Positions 52,156 through 62,200 of a stretch of 64,000 nt of DNA are shown here, piece by piece. The position numbers and the translations under genes are program-made. Source of the stretch: Geojedonia litorea (GTDB lineage: Bacteria; Bacteroidota; Bacteroidia; Flavobacteriales; Flavobacteriaceae); contig NZ_JBHSGP010000014.1 of the NCBI RefSeq assembly GCF_042654525.1, positions 868,001 through 932,000 on the forward strand, written 5' to 3'. The stretch's first letter is position 1. The number at the start of each line of letters is the position of its first letter. The notes beneath the pieces are model-generated. The model saw nothing but the letters and a program-made list of their open reading frames with translations. It was not told the origin of the DNA and did not search any database.

Positions 52156-53564
52156 AATCTAAAATATATAAACGGATTATAAGCATCAGTTGCTACATAG
52201 AAAAAACAAATAACGAGTAATGTCATTAACGCAAACATTTTGAAACCAGCAAAAGTTTTTGGATTTAAAAATGACATAAGGGAATCAAAACGTTTATAAA
52301 CAGGGGTAGAAAAAACAGTTGCCAAAATTAAAACAAACATTATTTCTTTAGAAATAAGAAACTTCATAAAATCTAAATTGGTAGTAAGATTAAAACTAAA
52401 CATTGACTGAATATAGTTCAATGCATCGGTTATATTTTCGCTCCTAAAAAAGACCCATGAAATGCTTACAACAAGAAGTAAATACAAATGAGAAATGACT
52501 TTTGGTAGCTTTTCAAGGATTTTATCAAAACCAATGCGTTCAACAATTATAAAAAATCCGTGAAACAATCCCCAGGCTATAAAAGTCCAATTTGCACCAT
52601 GCCATAAGCCCGTAATAAAAAATACAACTAGAAGATTAATATAAGTGATTTTTACTCCTTTTCGATTTCCTCCCAAAGAAATGTAAACATAATCTTTAAA
52701 CCAATTAGATAAAGTGATATGCCATCGCCTCCAAAACTCTCGAATTGATTGTGATATATAAGGATAGTTAAAATTTTCTGGAAAATCAAAACCAAACATC
52801 TTTCCAAGTCCAATAGCCATATCAGAGTAACCTGAAAAGTCAAAATATATTTGAAATCCATATGCGATTACTCCTATCCAAGCCAGATATGCGGATAGAT
52901 CTGAATTGTGTAAGCTAAATATGTTATCTGCTAAAAAAGCACAGTTGTTGGCAATAATCATTTTTTTAGAAAGACCAATAATAAAACGCTCAACACCTTC
53001 TGAAAACTGTTTTGTGGTTGTATTTCGGCTTACGAGTTGGTTCTCGATAATTTTATACCTCACAATTGGACCAGCAATTAATTGAGGAAAGAATGTGACA
53101 TAAGTAGCAAAATTTATGAAATTTCTGGTTGCTTTAACCTTTCTAAGATAAACATCTATTGTGTAAGACATGGTTTGAAAAGTATAAAAACTAATTCCAA
53201 GTGGTAGTACTATGTTTGAAAAATAGGTCGCTGTTTCGACCTCTACACTGAATAAACTAAGAAACTCAATAAAGTTTGTAAGTACAAAGTTTGAATACTT
53301 GAAATAAGCTAAAATTCCAGTATTGAACAAAATGGACAAAAATAAACCTGTTTTTCGTTTACCATTAGAAATGATAATTCCACAACTATAGTCTACGAAG
53401 GTTGAAAGTAAAATTAAAATCACCAATTCTCTTTCTCCCCAAGTATAAAAAAACAAACTAGCTAAAAGTAAAAAGGTATTTTTAAATTTTTTAGGCGTTA
53501 AGTAGTAAAGTAGAAGAGAAAAGGGTAAAAATAAAAAGAGAAAAAGGGGACTACTAAACAGCAT
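52152..53564 (-). CDS. MBOAT-family membrane O-acyltransferase (AlgI-like)
   Basis: The 470-residue multi-pass protein has the MBOAT core FYTFQTMSYTIDVYLRK, FPQLIAGPIVRY and the catalytic histidine in ITGLWHGANWTFIAWG. It passes acyl groups across the inner membrane to the AlgJ-like partner. No alginate or other polymer genes are in this window, so the polysaccharide is unknown. Confidence 0.92.
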   Translation of the reverse strand: MLFSSPLFLFLFLPFSLLLYYLTPKKFKNTFLLLASLFFYTWGERELVILILLSTFVDYSCGIIISNGKRKTGLFLSILFNTGILAYFKYSNFVLTNFIEFLSLFSVEVETATYFSNIVLPLGISFYTFQTMSYTIDVYLRKVKATRNFINFATYVTFFPQLIAGPIVRYKIIENQLVSRNTTTKQFSEGVERFIIGLSKKMIIANNCAFLADNIFSLHNSDLSAYLAWIGVIAYGFQIYFDFSGYSDMAIGLGKMFGFDFPENFNYPYISQSIREFWRRWHITLSNWFKDYVYISLGGNRKGVKITYINLLVVFFITGLWHGANWTFIAWGLFHGFFIIVERIGFDKILEKLPKVISHLYLLLVVSISWVFFRSENITDALNYIQSMFSFNLTTNLDFMKFLISKEIMFVLILATVFSTPVYKRFDSLMSFLNPKTFAGFKMFALMTLLVICFFYVATDAYNPFIYFRF

Positions 53565-53645
53565 TAATGGGAATTAAAATGGAAAACTAAAATACAATAA
53601 ATTATATTATTTTTGGTTAATATTATTTTGACAAGATATAAGTAG

Positions 53646-56030
53646 ATGGGTAGATGTAAGCTGTTTTTTTTGGTAGTGTTTTTTGGGATTACCCAAATTA
53701 TAGTTTCACAAAACTTTTCATCCCTTTGGGAAGGGTATTTTTCATATTACAGCATTAAAGATGTTACACAGGGTAATAATAAAATTTATGCAGCTTCTGA
53801 AAATGCTATTTTCAGTTATGATTTAAGCACAAGTGAATTACAAACAATTACAACCATCAATGGACTTTCTGGAGAAACAATTACGAAGATAAAGTATAGT
53901 GAAACCTATCAGCTACTTATTATTGGGTATCAGAATGGCTTAATTGAGATTGTTTCTGAAAGTGATAATGAAGTGCTTTCTGTAGTAGATATTTTAGACA
54001 AAGTAACCATAGCCCCTAATTTAAAACGCATTAATCATTTTAATGAATATAATGGATTGGTTTATATTTCAACAAATTATGGGATATCGGTTTATGATTT
54101 GAACAGGTTAGAATTTGGAGACACTTATTTCATAGGTTCAGGAGGTAGCCAAATAACTGTGAATCAAACTACAGTATTTAATGATATGCTTTATGCTGCA
54201 TGTGGTAATAATAATGCTATTAAAAAAGCTTCACTTACTAACCCAAATCTCATAGATTATCAACAATGGCAAACTATTGGGAATGGGGCTTTCCTTGCGA
54301 TACAAACAGTTGAGGACAGATTATATTCATTGGGTTCAAACAGTGCGTTTTATGAAATAGTTAATGACAACTTAAATCAAATTTTCACTTATTCGGAATT
54401 ACCGTTGGATGTGAGAGAATTCAATTCTTATCTGGTTATTACAACACGAAATAATGTATTTGTATATGACGATAGCTTTGGATTATTAGCAACGGCTTCT
54501 GTCAATTCTGAATTTAATACCAGTTTTTTGGCTGCAACCATTACTGACAATCATATTTATATCGGGACTTCAAGTTTAGGAGTATTACAATCAGAGTTCA
54601 TTAATCCTAATACATATCAAGTTATCAGGCCAGATGGTCCCTTAATGAACAATGGATTTAAAATTAATGCAATTTATGATAAACTATGGGTAGCATTTGG
54701 CGATTATGATATTTTTCAAAACCCATTTCCTTTAAGGAGTTATGGGTTGAGTATTTATAAAAATGAACAATGGAACAACATACCATTTGATAGTTTATTG
54801 GCCGCTAGAAACTTAACATACATTTCTGTAAATCCGTTTAACCCTTCACAAACCTTTATTAGTGCTACACATGATGGGCTTTTGAAGTTGGATAATGATG
54901 TGGCTACAATTTTATATAATGACTCTAATAGCGGTTTAGAACAATTAGTAATTCCTAGTAGGCCTAATGAGACAGGAATAAGAGTAACTGGTTCAAAGTT
55001 TGATCAAAGTGGTTTGCTATGGACAGTTACCTCGTTTATCGATAAGGTTCTTAAATCATATGATCCTGTTTCAGGGCAATGGAGAAGTTATAGTTTCAAA
55101 GAAATTATTCCGGACCCTATAACAGATGAACTTGGTTACAATGATTTGGTAATTGACAGAAATGGGACAAAATGGATTGCAGCTTATAGTAATGGAGTTG
55201 TCGCATATAATGAGAATAATGGAAGTAAGGTTATAAACAGGGTTTATACCATGGATCAGAATATGCCTTCAACTGCAGTTAAATCAATTGCCATGGATAA
55301 TAGAAGTCAATTGTGGATAGGTACAATTAAAGGTTTGCGGGTATTATATAACACCAGTAATTTTTTGGATGACCCAAATCCAAGAGTTAGTGAGATAGTA
55401 ATTCTTGACGATGGTATCCCTAAAGAACTTTTGTCCAATCAACTTATAACCGACATTAAAGTTGATGGATCCAACAACAAATGGGTTGGTACTTTTGATT
55501 CAGGGATTTTTTATTTTTCACCTGATGGGCAACAAACCATCTACCATTTTACTAAAGATAACTCTCCTTTACCTACAAATACGATAAGCGATATTTCAAT
55601 TGATTCCAAAAGTGGTAAAGTTTACATTGCAACGCCAAAAGGGCTTGTCTCATTTTTATCCGGTGGATCTGAAGCTGAAGAAGCATTAAGCAACGCCTAT
55701 GTTTATCCCAATCCTGTTAGGCCAGAATATAATATTTTAGGCTTTAACGATTTGAATAACATTAATAACGGTGTAAAAATAAGAGGCCTTACAGAGAACG
55801 TAAATATTAAAATTACAGACATCGAAGGTAATTTAGTCGCTGAAGCGCAGTCGCGAATCAATCAGCGAGCCTCTAGATCAAATTATAATTTTGCAATTGA
55901 TGGAGGTACTGCGGTGTGGAATGGAAAGAATTTGGCAAATAACATTGTGGCCTCAGGAGTATATCTAATTATGATATCTGATTTGGATTCCTTTGAAACA
56001 AAAGTGTTAAAACTCGCCATTATTAGGTAA
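53646..56030 (+). CDS. porZ: Type IX secretion protein PorZ
   Basis: The 794-residue protein has a signal peptide (to about residue 22). A beta-propeller begins at about 25-250 (FSSLWEGYFSYYSIKDVTQG, GNNKIYAASENAIFSYDL), with further propeller repeats through about 690 (WIAAYSNGVVAYNE, LWIGTIKGLRVLYNTSN). A C-terminal sorting-like domain starts at YVYPNPVRPEY and ends IVASGVYLIMISDLDS. This matches PorZ, part of the T9SS attachment complex at the cell surface. recO follows by 14 bp, the usual Flavobacteria order. Confidence 0.88.
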   Translation: MGRCKLFFLVVFFGITQIIVSQNFSSLWEGYFSYYSIKDVTQGNNKIYAASENAIFSYDLSTSELQTITTINGLSGETITKIKYSETYQLLIIGYQNGLIEIVSESDNEVLSVVDILDKVTIAPNLKRINHFNEYNGLVYISTNYGISVYDLNRLEFGDTYFIGSGGSQITVNQTTVFNDMLYAACGNNNAIKKASLTNPNLIDYQQWQTIGNGAFLAIQTVEDRLYSLGSNSAFYEIVNDNLNQIFTYSELPLDVREFNSYLVITTRNNVFVYDDSFGLLATASVNSEFNTSFLAATITDNHIYIGTSSLGVLQSEFINPNTYQVIRPDGPLMNNGFKINAIYDKLWVAFGDYDIFQNPFPLRSYGLSIYKNEQWNNIPFDSLLAARNLTYISVNPFNPSQTFISATHDGLLKLDNDVATILYNDSNSGLEQLVIPSRPNETGIRVTGSKFDQSGLLWTVTSFIDKVLKSYDPVSGQWRSYSFKEIIPDPITDELGYNDLVIDRNGTKWIAAYSNGVVAYNENNGSKVINRVYTMDQNMPSTAVKSIAMDNRSQLWIGTIKGLRVLYNTSNFLDDPNPRVSEIVILDDGIPKELLSNQLITDIKVDGSNNKWVGTFDSGIFYFSPDGQQTIYHFTKDNSPLPTNTISDISIDSKSGKVYIATPKGLVSFLSGGSEAEEALSNAYVYPNPVRPEYNILGFNDLNNINNGVKIRGLTENVNIKITDIEGNLVAEAQSRINQRASRSNYNFAIDGGTAVWNGKNLANNIVASGVYLIMISDLDSFETKVLKLAIIR

Positions 56031-56044
56031 AAAGCCAATTTATA

Positions 56045-56764
56045 ATGCTGATAAAAACCAACGCAATTGTTCTTTCTAAATTAAAATATAAGGATAACGA
56101 TCTCATTGTTAAATGTTATACAAAACAAAAAGGCGTGGTGAGTTATATTATAAGGGGAGCCTTAAAAACCCAAAAAGGAAGTACAAAAGCCGTTTATTTT
56201 CAGCCTTTATCCCAACTATCTTTTGATAGCAATTATAAAGAAAATCGTTCATTGCAAAGCATTAGCGAGGTTAAACTGAATTATCTTTACCAAACACTTC
56301 ATACCAATATTCTTAAAAGCGCCATTGCTATGTTTTTATCAGAGGTGCTTTCTACAATACTTCAAGAAGAAGAACATAATGGAGCATTGTATTCTTATCT
56401 GGAGCATTCGTTTAACTATTTAGATCACGAAACCGAATTTTCAAATTTTCATTTATTGTTTTTACTTAACTTGACTAAGTATCTTGGGTTTTATCCTGAT
56501 ACTCAAAATATGGATCAATCCTATTTTAATTTAAGTAATGGGCTTTTCGAATCTAAAAAGCAAGATTTCTATTCTATTTCTGGCGAGAATTTAATAATTC
56601 TAAAACAACTTTTAGGCATAAATTTTGATGCAATTCATGGAGTTAAATTAAATTCAAAACAAAGGCAATCGTTTTTAAATATGCTATTACTTTATTTTGA
56701 ATTACATTTGGGCGATTTTAGAAAACCTAAATCTCTCCAAATATTAAATCAAGTATTTAATTAA
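56045..56764 (+). CDS. recO: DNA repair protein RecO
   Basis: The 239-residue protein has an N-terminal OB fold (TNAIVLSKLKYKDNDLIVKC, then GVVSYIIRGALKTQKG) and a helical C-terminal domain. It helps load RecA on SSB-coated DNA. The zinc cysteines of some RecO proteins are not apparent. It is cotranscribed with porZ and lies just before a TonB receptor. Confidence 0.9.
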   Translation: MLIKTNAIVLSKLKYKDNDLIVKCYTKQKGVVSYIIRGALKTQKGSTKAVYFQPLSQLSFDSNYKENRSLQSISEVKLNYLYQTLHTNILKSAIAMFLSEVLSTILQEEEHNGALYSYLEHSFNYLDHETEFSNFHLLFLLNLTKYLGFYPDTQNMDQSYFNLSNGLFESKKQDFYSISGENLIILKQLLGINFDAIHGVKLNSKQRQSFLNMLLLYFELHLGDFRKPKSLQILNQVFN

Positions 56765-56782
56765 ATAAGCCAACTGCTTCAA

Positions 56783-59200
56783 ATGAAGATTAAATTTTTA
56801 TTAGTCACATTTTGTTTTTTTGTCATAGCAATAGTCAACGCTCAAAGTGTCAAAGTTTTAGAAAAAAGTTCCCAAGAACCTATTTCTGGAGTTGCTATAT
56901 ATAATGCCAATAAAACCAAAACTGTCTCTACAAATTTAGATGGAGAGGCATCATTGGATAGTTTTTCTAGGAACGAACTAATTTATTTTCAGAGCCCTAC
57001 TCATGATATAATTTCGTTTAGAAAATCTACTTTAGCATTACGTAGCTTTGTAGTTTTTTTGGATGTTAAAGTTGAAGATTTAAATGAAATTGTGATATCG
57101 GCTTCAAAGTTTGAACAGAGCAAATCTGATATTCCTCAAAAAATAATCAATATTAGCGCAAAAGACATTCAATTTTCAAACCCACAAACCAGTGCCGATT
57201 TATTACAAAGCTCTGGAAATGTGTATATTCAAAAAAGTCAATTAGGCGGAGGAAGTCCAATGATACGGGGACTTTCTACAAACCGATTATTAATTACTGT
57301 AGATGGCGTAAGAATGAACAATGCCATTTTTAGAGGAGGAAACATACAAAATGTCATATCTATTGATCCTTTTATAATTCAAAATACTGAAATTGCACTA
57401 GGGGCAGGTTCGGTGGTTTATGGTAGTGACGCCATAGGTGGAGTGATGAGCTTTTATTCACAAAAACCTCAACTCTCTTATCGGGATTCATTGTATTTCA
57501 ATGCCAATGCGGTTTTACGTTATGCCACGGCAAATGAAGAAAAAACAGGGCATTTGGACTTTAATTTCGGATTAAAAAAATGGGCGTTTTTGACAAGTGT
57601 AAGTTATACTGATTTTGATGATTTACGAATGGGCAGTCATGGTCCGGATGACTATTTAAGACCTGAATACGTACAAACCATTAATGGTGTGGATTCGGTT
57701 GTTGATAATAAAAATCCATTAGTGCAAACTCCAACAGGTTACGACCAGATCAATTTAATGCAAAAGTTTAGATATGAACCTCAAGATAATTTAAGTTTTG
57801 ATCTCGGATTATATTACACTACCACTTCAGAGTATTCACGATATGACCGACTCATAAGATACCGTAGAGGTAAATTAAGATCAGCCGAATGGAATTATGG
57901 GCCTCAACGCTGGTTTATGGGTAATTTTCAAGTAACCAAATTAAGTAGCAGTTCAAATTTATACGATAAAATTCAGTTAACTGCTGCTTACCAAAATTTT
58001 CAAGAAAGCCGTTTTGATAGAGATTTTCAATCAGAGATCCGAAATATTAGAGAAGAAGCAGTAGATGCTATTTCTTTTAATTTAGATTTAGAAAAACAAT
58101 TAAGTTCACGCACTGAACTATTTTATGGTGTTGAATATATATACAATAAAATCAAATCAACTGGTGATGAAGAGAATATTGTAACTAATGTTTTAACACC
58201 TACAGTATCAAGATACCCAAATGGTTCAGACTGGCAGTCTCTGGCTGTATATACTAGTTTAAAATATAAGCCAAATCCAAAGTTTATTTTCCAATCGGGC
58301 TTAAGGTATAACCATGTTTTGATACATGCTAATTTCAATGAAAACAACCAATATCTTAACCTGCCTTTTGACAAAGCCTCAATAGATGCCGGAGCCTTGA
58401 CAGGAACAGCTGGAATAAGCTGGTTGCCAAATAAGATGATTGAGTGGAAATTAAATGCTTCATCTGCATTTAGAGCGCCTAATATTGATGATGTTGGTAA
58501 AGTTTTCGATTCAGAACCTGGATCAGTAGTGGTACCTAATAATAATTTAAAACCAGAATACGCCTATGGCGGAGAATTAGGTTTAAAACTTAATTTTGAT
58601 AATATGTTCCTCATTGATATGGCGACGTATTATACGTTTTTGGATAATGCCTTGGTAAGACGGGATTTTTCATTGAATGGTCAAAGAGAAATCTTGTATG
58701 ACGGTGAATTAAGTAATGTGCAAGCTATTCAAAATGCTTCAAAAGCTTGGATCTATGGCTTTGAAGTAGGGATTCAACTCAAATTTTCTGATGCTTTGAA
58801 ACTAAAATCCCAATATAATATAGTAGGTGGAACAGAAGAAGAAAACGGTGTTGAAGTTCCAGTACGTCATGCGGCTCCTAATTTTGGTAATACACATTTA
58901 GTTTGGCAAAAGAATAAATTACTTATAGATGCATTTGCAGAATATAACAATGAATTGTCATTTAATCAATTAGCACCTTCTGAAATTGAGAAGGCTTATA
59001 TTTATGCTTTAGATAGTAATGGGAATCCATATTCACCATCTTGGTATACACTAAATTTAAGAACTCAGTATCAACTTACACATGCTGCAACATTAACGGC
59101 AAGTTTGGAAAACATTACAGACCAACGTTATAAAACCTATTCATCAGGAATAGCATCTGCAGGACGAAACCTTATCCTATCTCTAAAATATACCTTATAA
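56783..59200 (+). CDS. TonB-dependent receptor with carboxypeptidase-like N-terminal domain
   Basis: The 805-residue protein has a signal peptide (to about residue 20) and a short CarboxypepD_reg-like domain (about 22-100). The plug follows at about 110-230, with GGSPMIRGLSTNRLLITVDG and GAGSVVYGSDAIGGVMSF. The barrel carries ASSAFRAPNIDD ... PNNNLKPEYAYGGE, resembling the FRAP/NPNL motifs of haem and haemoglobin receptors. Haem or siderophore uptake is a reasonable guess. It lies 18 bp after recO but is probably regulated separately. Confidence 0.88.
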   Translation: MKIKFLLVTFCFFVIAIVNAQSVKVLEKSSQEPISGVAIYNANKTKTVSTNLDGEASLDSFSRNELIYFQSPTHDIISFRKSTLALRSFVVFLDVKVEDLNEIVISASKFEQSKSDIPQKIINISAKDIQFSNPQTSADLLQSSGNVYIQKSQLGGGSPMIRGLSTNRLLITVDGVRMNNAIFRGGNIQNVISIDPFIIQNTEIALGAGSVVYGSDAIGGVMSFYSQKPQLSYRDSLYFNANAVLRYATANEEKTGHLDFNFGLKKWAFLTSVSYTDFDDLRMGSHGPDDYLRPEYVQTINGVDSVVDNKNPLVQTPTGYDQINLMQKFRYEPQDNLSFDLGLYYTTTSEYSRYDRLIRYRRGKLRSAEWNYGPQRWFMGNFQVTKLSSSSNLYDKIQLTAAYQNFQESRFDRDFQSEIRNIREEAVDAISFNLDLEKQLSSRTELFYGVEYIYNKIKSTGDEENIVTNVLTPTVSRYPNGSDWQSLAVYTSLKYKPNPKFIFQSGLRYNHVLIHANFNENNQYLNLPFDKASIDAGALTGTAGISWLPNKMIEWKLNASSAFRAPNIDDVGKVFDSEPGSVVVPNNNLKPEYAYGGELGLKLNFDNMFLIDMATYYTFLDNALVRRDFSLNGQREILYDGELSNVQAIQNASKAWIYGFEVGIQLKFSDALKLKSQYNIVGGTEEENGVEVPVRHAAPNFGNTHLVWQKNKLLIDAFAEYNNELSFNQLAPSEIEKAYIYALDSNGNPYSPSWYTLNLRTQYQLTHAATLTASLENITDQRYKTYSSGIASAGRNLILSLKYTL

Positions 59201-59228
59201 AAAGTGTCAACAATAAGTTGAGACTTTT
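59200..59228. terminator. Terminator hairpin after the TonB receptor
   Basis: Arms at 59200-59211 and 59217-59228 pair with one mismatch around an AATAA loop, followed by T-rich sequence. It sits between the receptor and the convergent T9SS cargo gene. Confidence 0.5.
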
Positions 59229-59247
59229 ATATCTCTCTCGACTACAA

Positions 59248-62200
59248 TTATTTTCTTTTAATAGCCTTCTTCGTAATTATTTGGCCATTTGAAAGTTGAA
59301 CCTCTGCCAAATAAGCCGATTGACTTAATTGAGATAGGTTATAGATTTCAACTGCGCTAGTACCTTTAAACAGATACAGTGTTCGGCCTAAAAGGTCCAT
59401 AATCTTAACCGATTTAATGTCTTTATCACTATTAGTTTTAAATTGAACAAGGTCATTATCCAACTCGATAATAGTTAATTTACTCACGTTCATTTGATAC
59501 TCTGTATCAGACAAGGTTTCAGCTTGAAACACAAGTTCAAAACGATCTTTAAATTCGCCGACTTCTGAAGTGAATGTATAATTTGAAGCAGATAAATTAT
59601 GGTTAATATGCATCAAATTATCTCTAATATACATTGGATTAGCAGCTAAAAAGTCACCTTCTATCTTATCAATAGACAAGGTATAAAGCGTTGCAATACT
59701 TATTACTGTATCAAACCCTAGTATAATTTTTTCGTCTAGGGTTAAGCTTTGAGGACTTTTGCCCTGTATAGCCAACTTTTTGTTTTCATTTGGGATTAAT
59801 GTGTATATAGATGAAAATAATTCAGATGATAAATTACGGGGTGTATCATAAGCCATTCCATCATAACCATCAGTTGCTTTGTCTACATATCCAACGGCAA
59901 TTTGATTAAACACACCATTATCACTAGTTAAATTAATCCATAATTTATTAGGAAGTTTTTTTGATTTCACAGAATTTGATTCTGAAGTTCTAAAAAATTG
60001 TGAATTGCTGGTGCCATCAGCCATACGCATAGTATTTTTAAAAACCACATAACCTTCCTTAATGTTGGGGTTGCTTGAGATTTGTGTGCCAGCAGCAGCA
60101 TTGTCATACACAATAAAGAACGATTGTCCAGATGGGATAAAGCGGTTTGGTTTTACTCCATCACCTCCTGCAATTTCCGAACTCATATTAATAATAGCAT
60201 AGTCTGATTGTGCAAAGTTTTCATTTTCATTTCCGCTATTGGTATTGGATGGAGGAGTATCTTGTGACCACAAAAATATAGCCCCTTCGGTAACACTACC
60301 AATTGGAGGGTTAACAGGGACATCATCTTTTATCTCATTTACATTTTCAGCTAAAAAAAGATCAACACTAATAGCAGAAGGATAAGGATTACCTATAAGG
60401 TTCCAATTATTGTCATTGAGCTCGTCATCATTTCTATAAACAGGAACTATAATATTGCCATTATTAAAAGGACCTTCGAAGGTGTACACAAATTGAAATG
60501 GTGGAGCTGACATTGGAGGTCCAAAAAATAAAGATTTAGAATGTGTAGCAGCGTAACCCACCCCTGGAATCATCACATCACTACCGTTGGCAAGAGTCCA
60601 ATCGTTTCCATCGTCATCTATATCATCTTGTTGATTATTCACAAATGTGTTGTTTGCTATCTTTTTTTTGGAGTCTCTAAAGTTTTTCGCATTAAACCAA
60701 AATCGCCTACTGGCTTGTGCATCTGATAATCCAAAATCAATAGTTTCCCCATATACGGGTGAACTCCAATAGGTGTATTCGTACCAAGCATCCATGGGAG
60801 CAGTTTTCTTCTCAACAGTTATACTTGATTTGTTTGCTACAGTAACAGTCCCTAAAGCATTATTTTGAATAAAAGCACCTTTTGGATTTACAATAATTTT
60901 ACCATTTACAATTAAATTATTTTCTACTTCAACATATTTACCGTCAGTTATTGTCAAGGTATGATAACCACCTAATCCATCATCATTAATATATAAATTA
61001 CAAGCCCTTAAATTGCCATTTGTTGCTGTATTATAAGGATAATCTAGTATTGCTACAGTACTGATTGAAGGAGCGCCATTTGACCAACCCAAACTAGTCC
61101 AAGTAGTTGTTTTAACACTTGTAGAAGTCAATAAAAAATTATCTAGTCCAGCTTTATCATTAAGTGCATCAATATCTGCATAAATAACTAATTTCAAGTT
61201 GTTGACCGCATCTGGGATATTATGTAAAACCTGTACCCAAGAAGCAGTGTCAACCGAAATGTCTATAACCCCTTGTGAAACATTATCATAATACAACTCA
61301 TATTCTAAACTATCACTTGCATCCAAATTTATGGTGTAGTAATAAAAGGATAATTCAACACTGGTATAAGCACTAATATTTTGTTCAAAAGTTAATTTGT
61401 GTGTTTGGCCTGTATGGCCAGATCGCTCTAGATCAGTAATTCCCCAAAAAAAAGATCCACTTTGGGCGCCACTAATATCAGGTAATAAACTGGTTGTGAC
61501 ATCCCAATAGCCAGCAATTGGAGCATGTTCAGCTGTATAACCCCAAGTATCTAATGCACTTGACTCAAAATCTTGATGAACAATGGTTTGGATGGTTGTA
61601 GAGCAATTAGCAATGCTTAATCCTGATACATTAATAGAACAAACACTTTCACTAGCATCATTACTGGTTATAATAAGTGTGTCCAAAAAGAGTCCTATGG
61701 CATTTGGATTGAATCTAATTGTAATGTTGAATAATCCATTGGCTGATATATTGAATGGGGTTGAAGGAGGGGAAACAAGACTATATTGTGACCCATTTAT
61801 AAAACTCAAATCAGAAATAGTTAAAGGTAAATCTCCTAAATTTTTAATCGTAAAAATAATGTCATTAATAGAGCTTAAACTACAAGAACCAAACTCAAAA
61901 GTATATCCACATGTTATACCAGAACCAGAAAAAGTTTGTAGTTGAATTTCAACACTAGGGATACAACTAGAAAAATGATTTCCAAGTTCTGAAACATAAT
62001 CTATAGGAAATGCAGTCCATTCTAAATTAGGGTCAAAAGCATTTGATCCATTATAATCGCCATACTGAATAGTACTTTTTCTAATAAGCGTCCGGTTTAA
62101 AGTACTACTACTACCGCCTGTCCATTCAGTGCCTGGATTAAATCCAATTTGGCCAATCACATCAACTTTAACACCTGATTTCACTAAAGCAATAGCATCA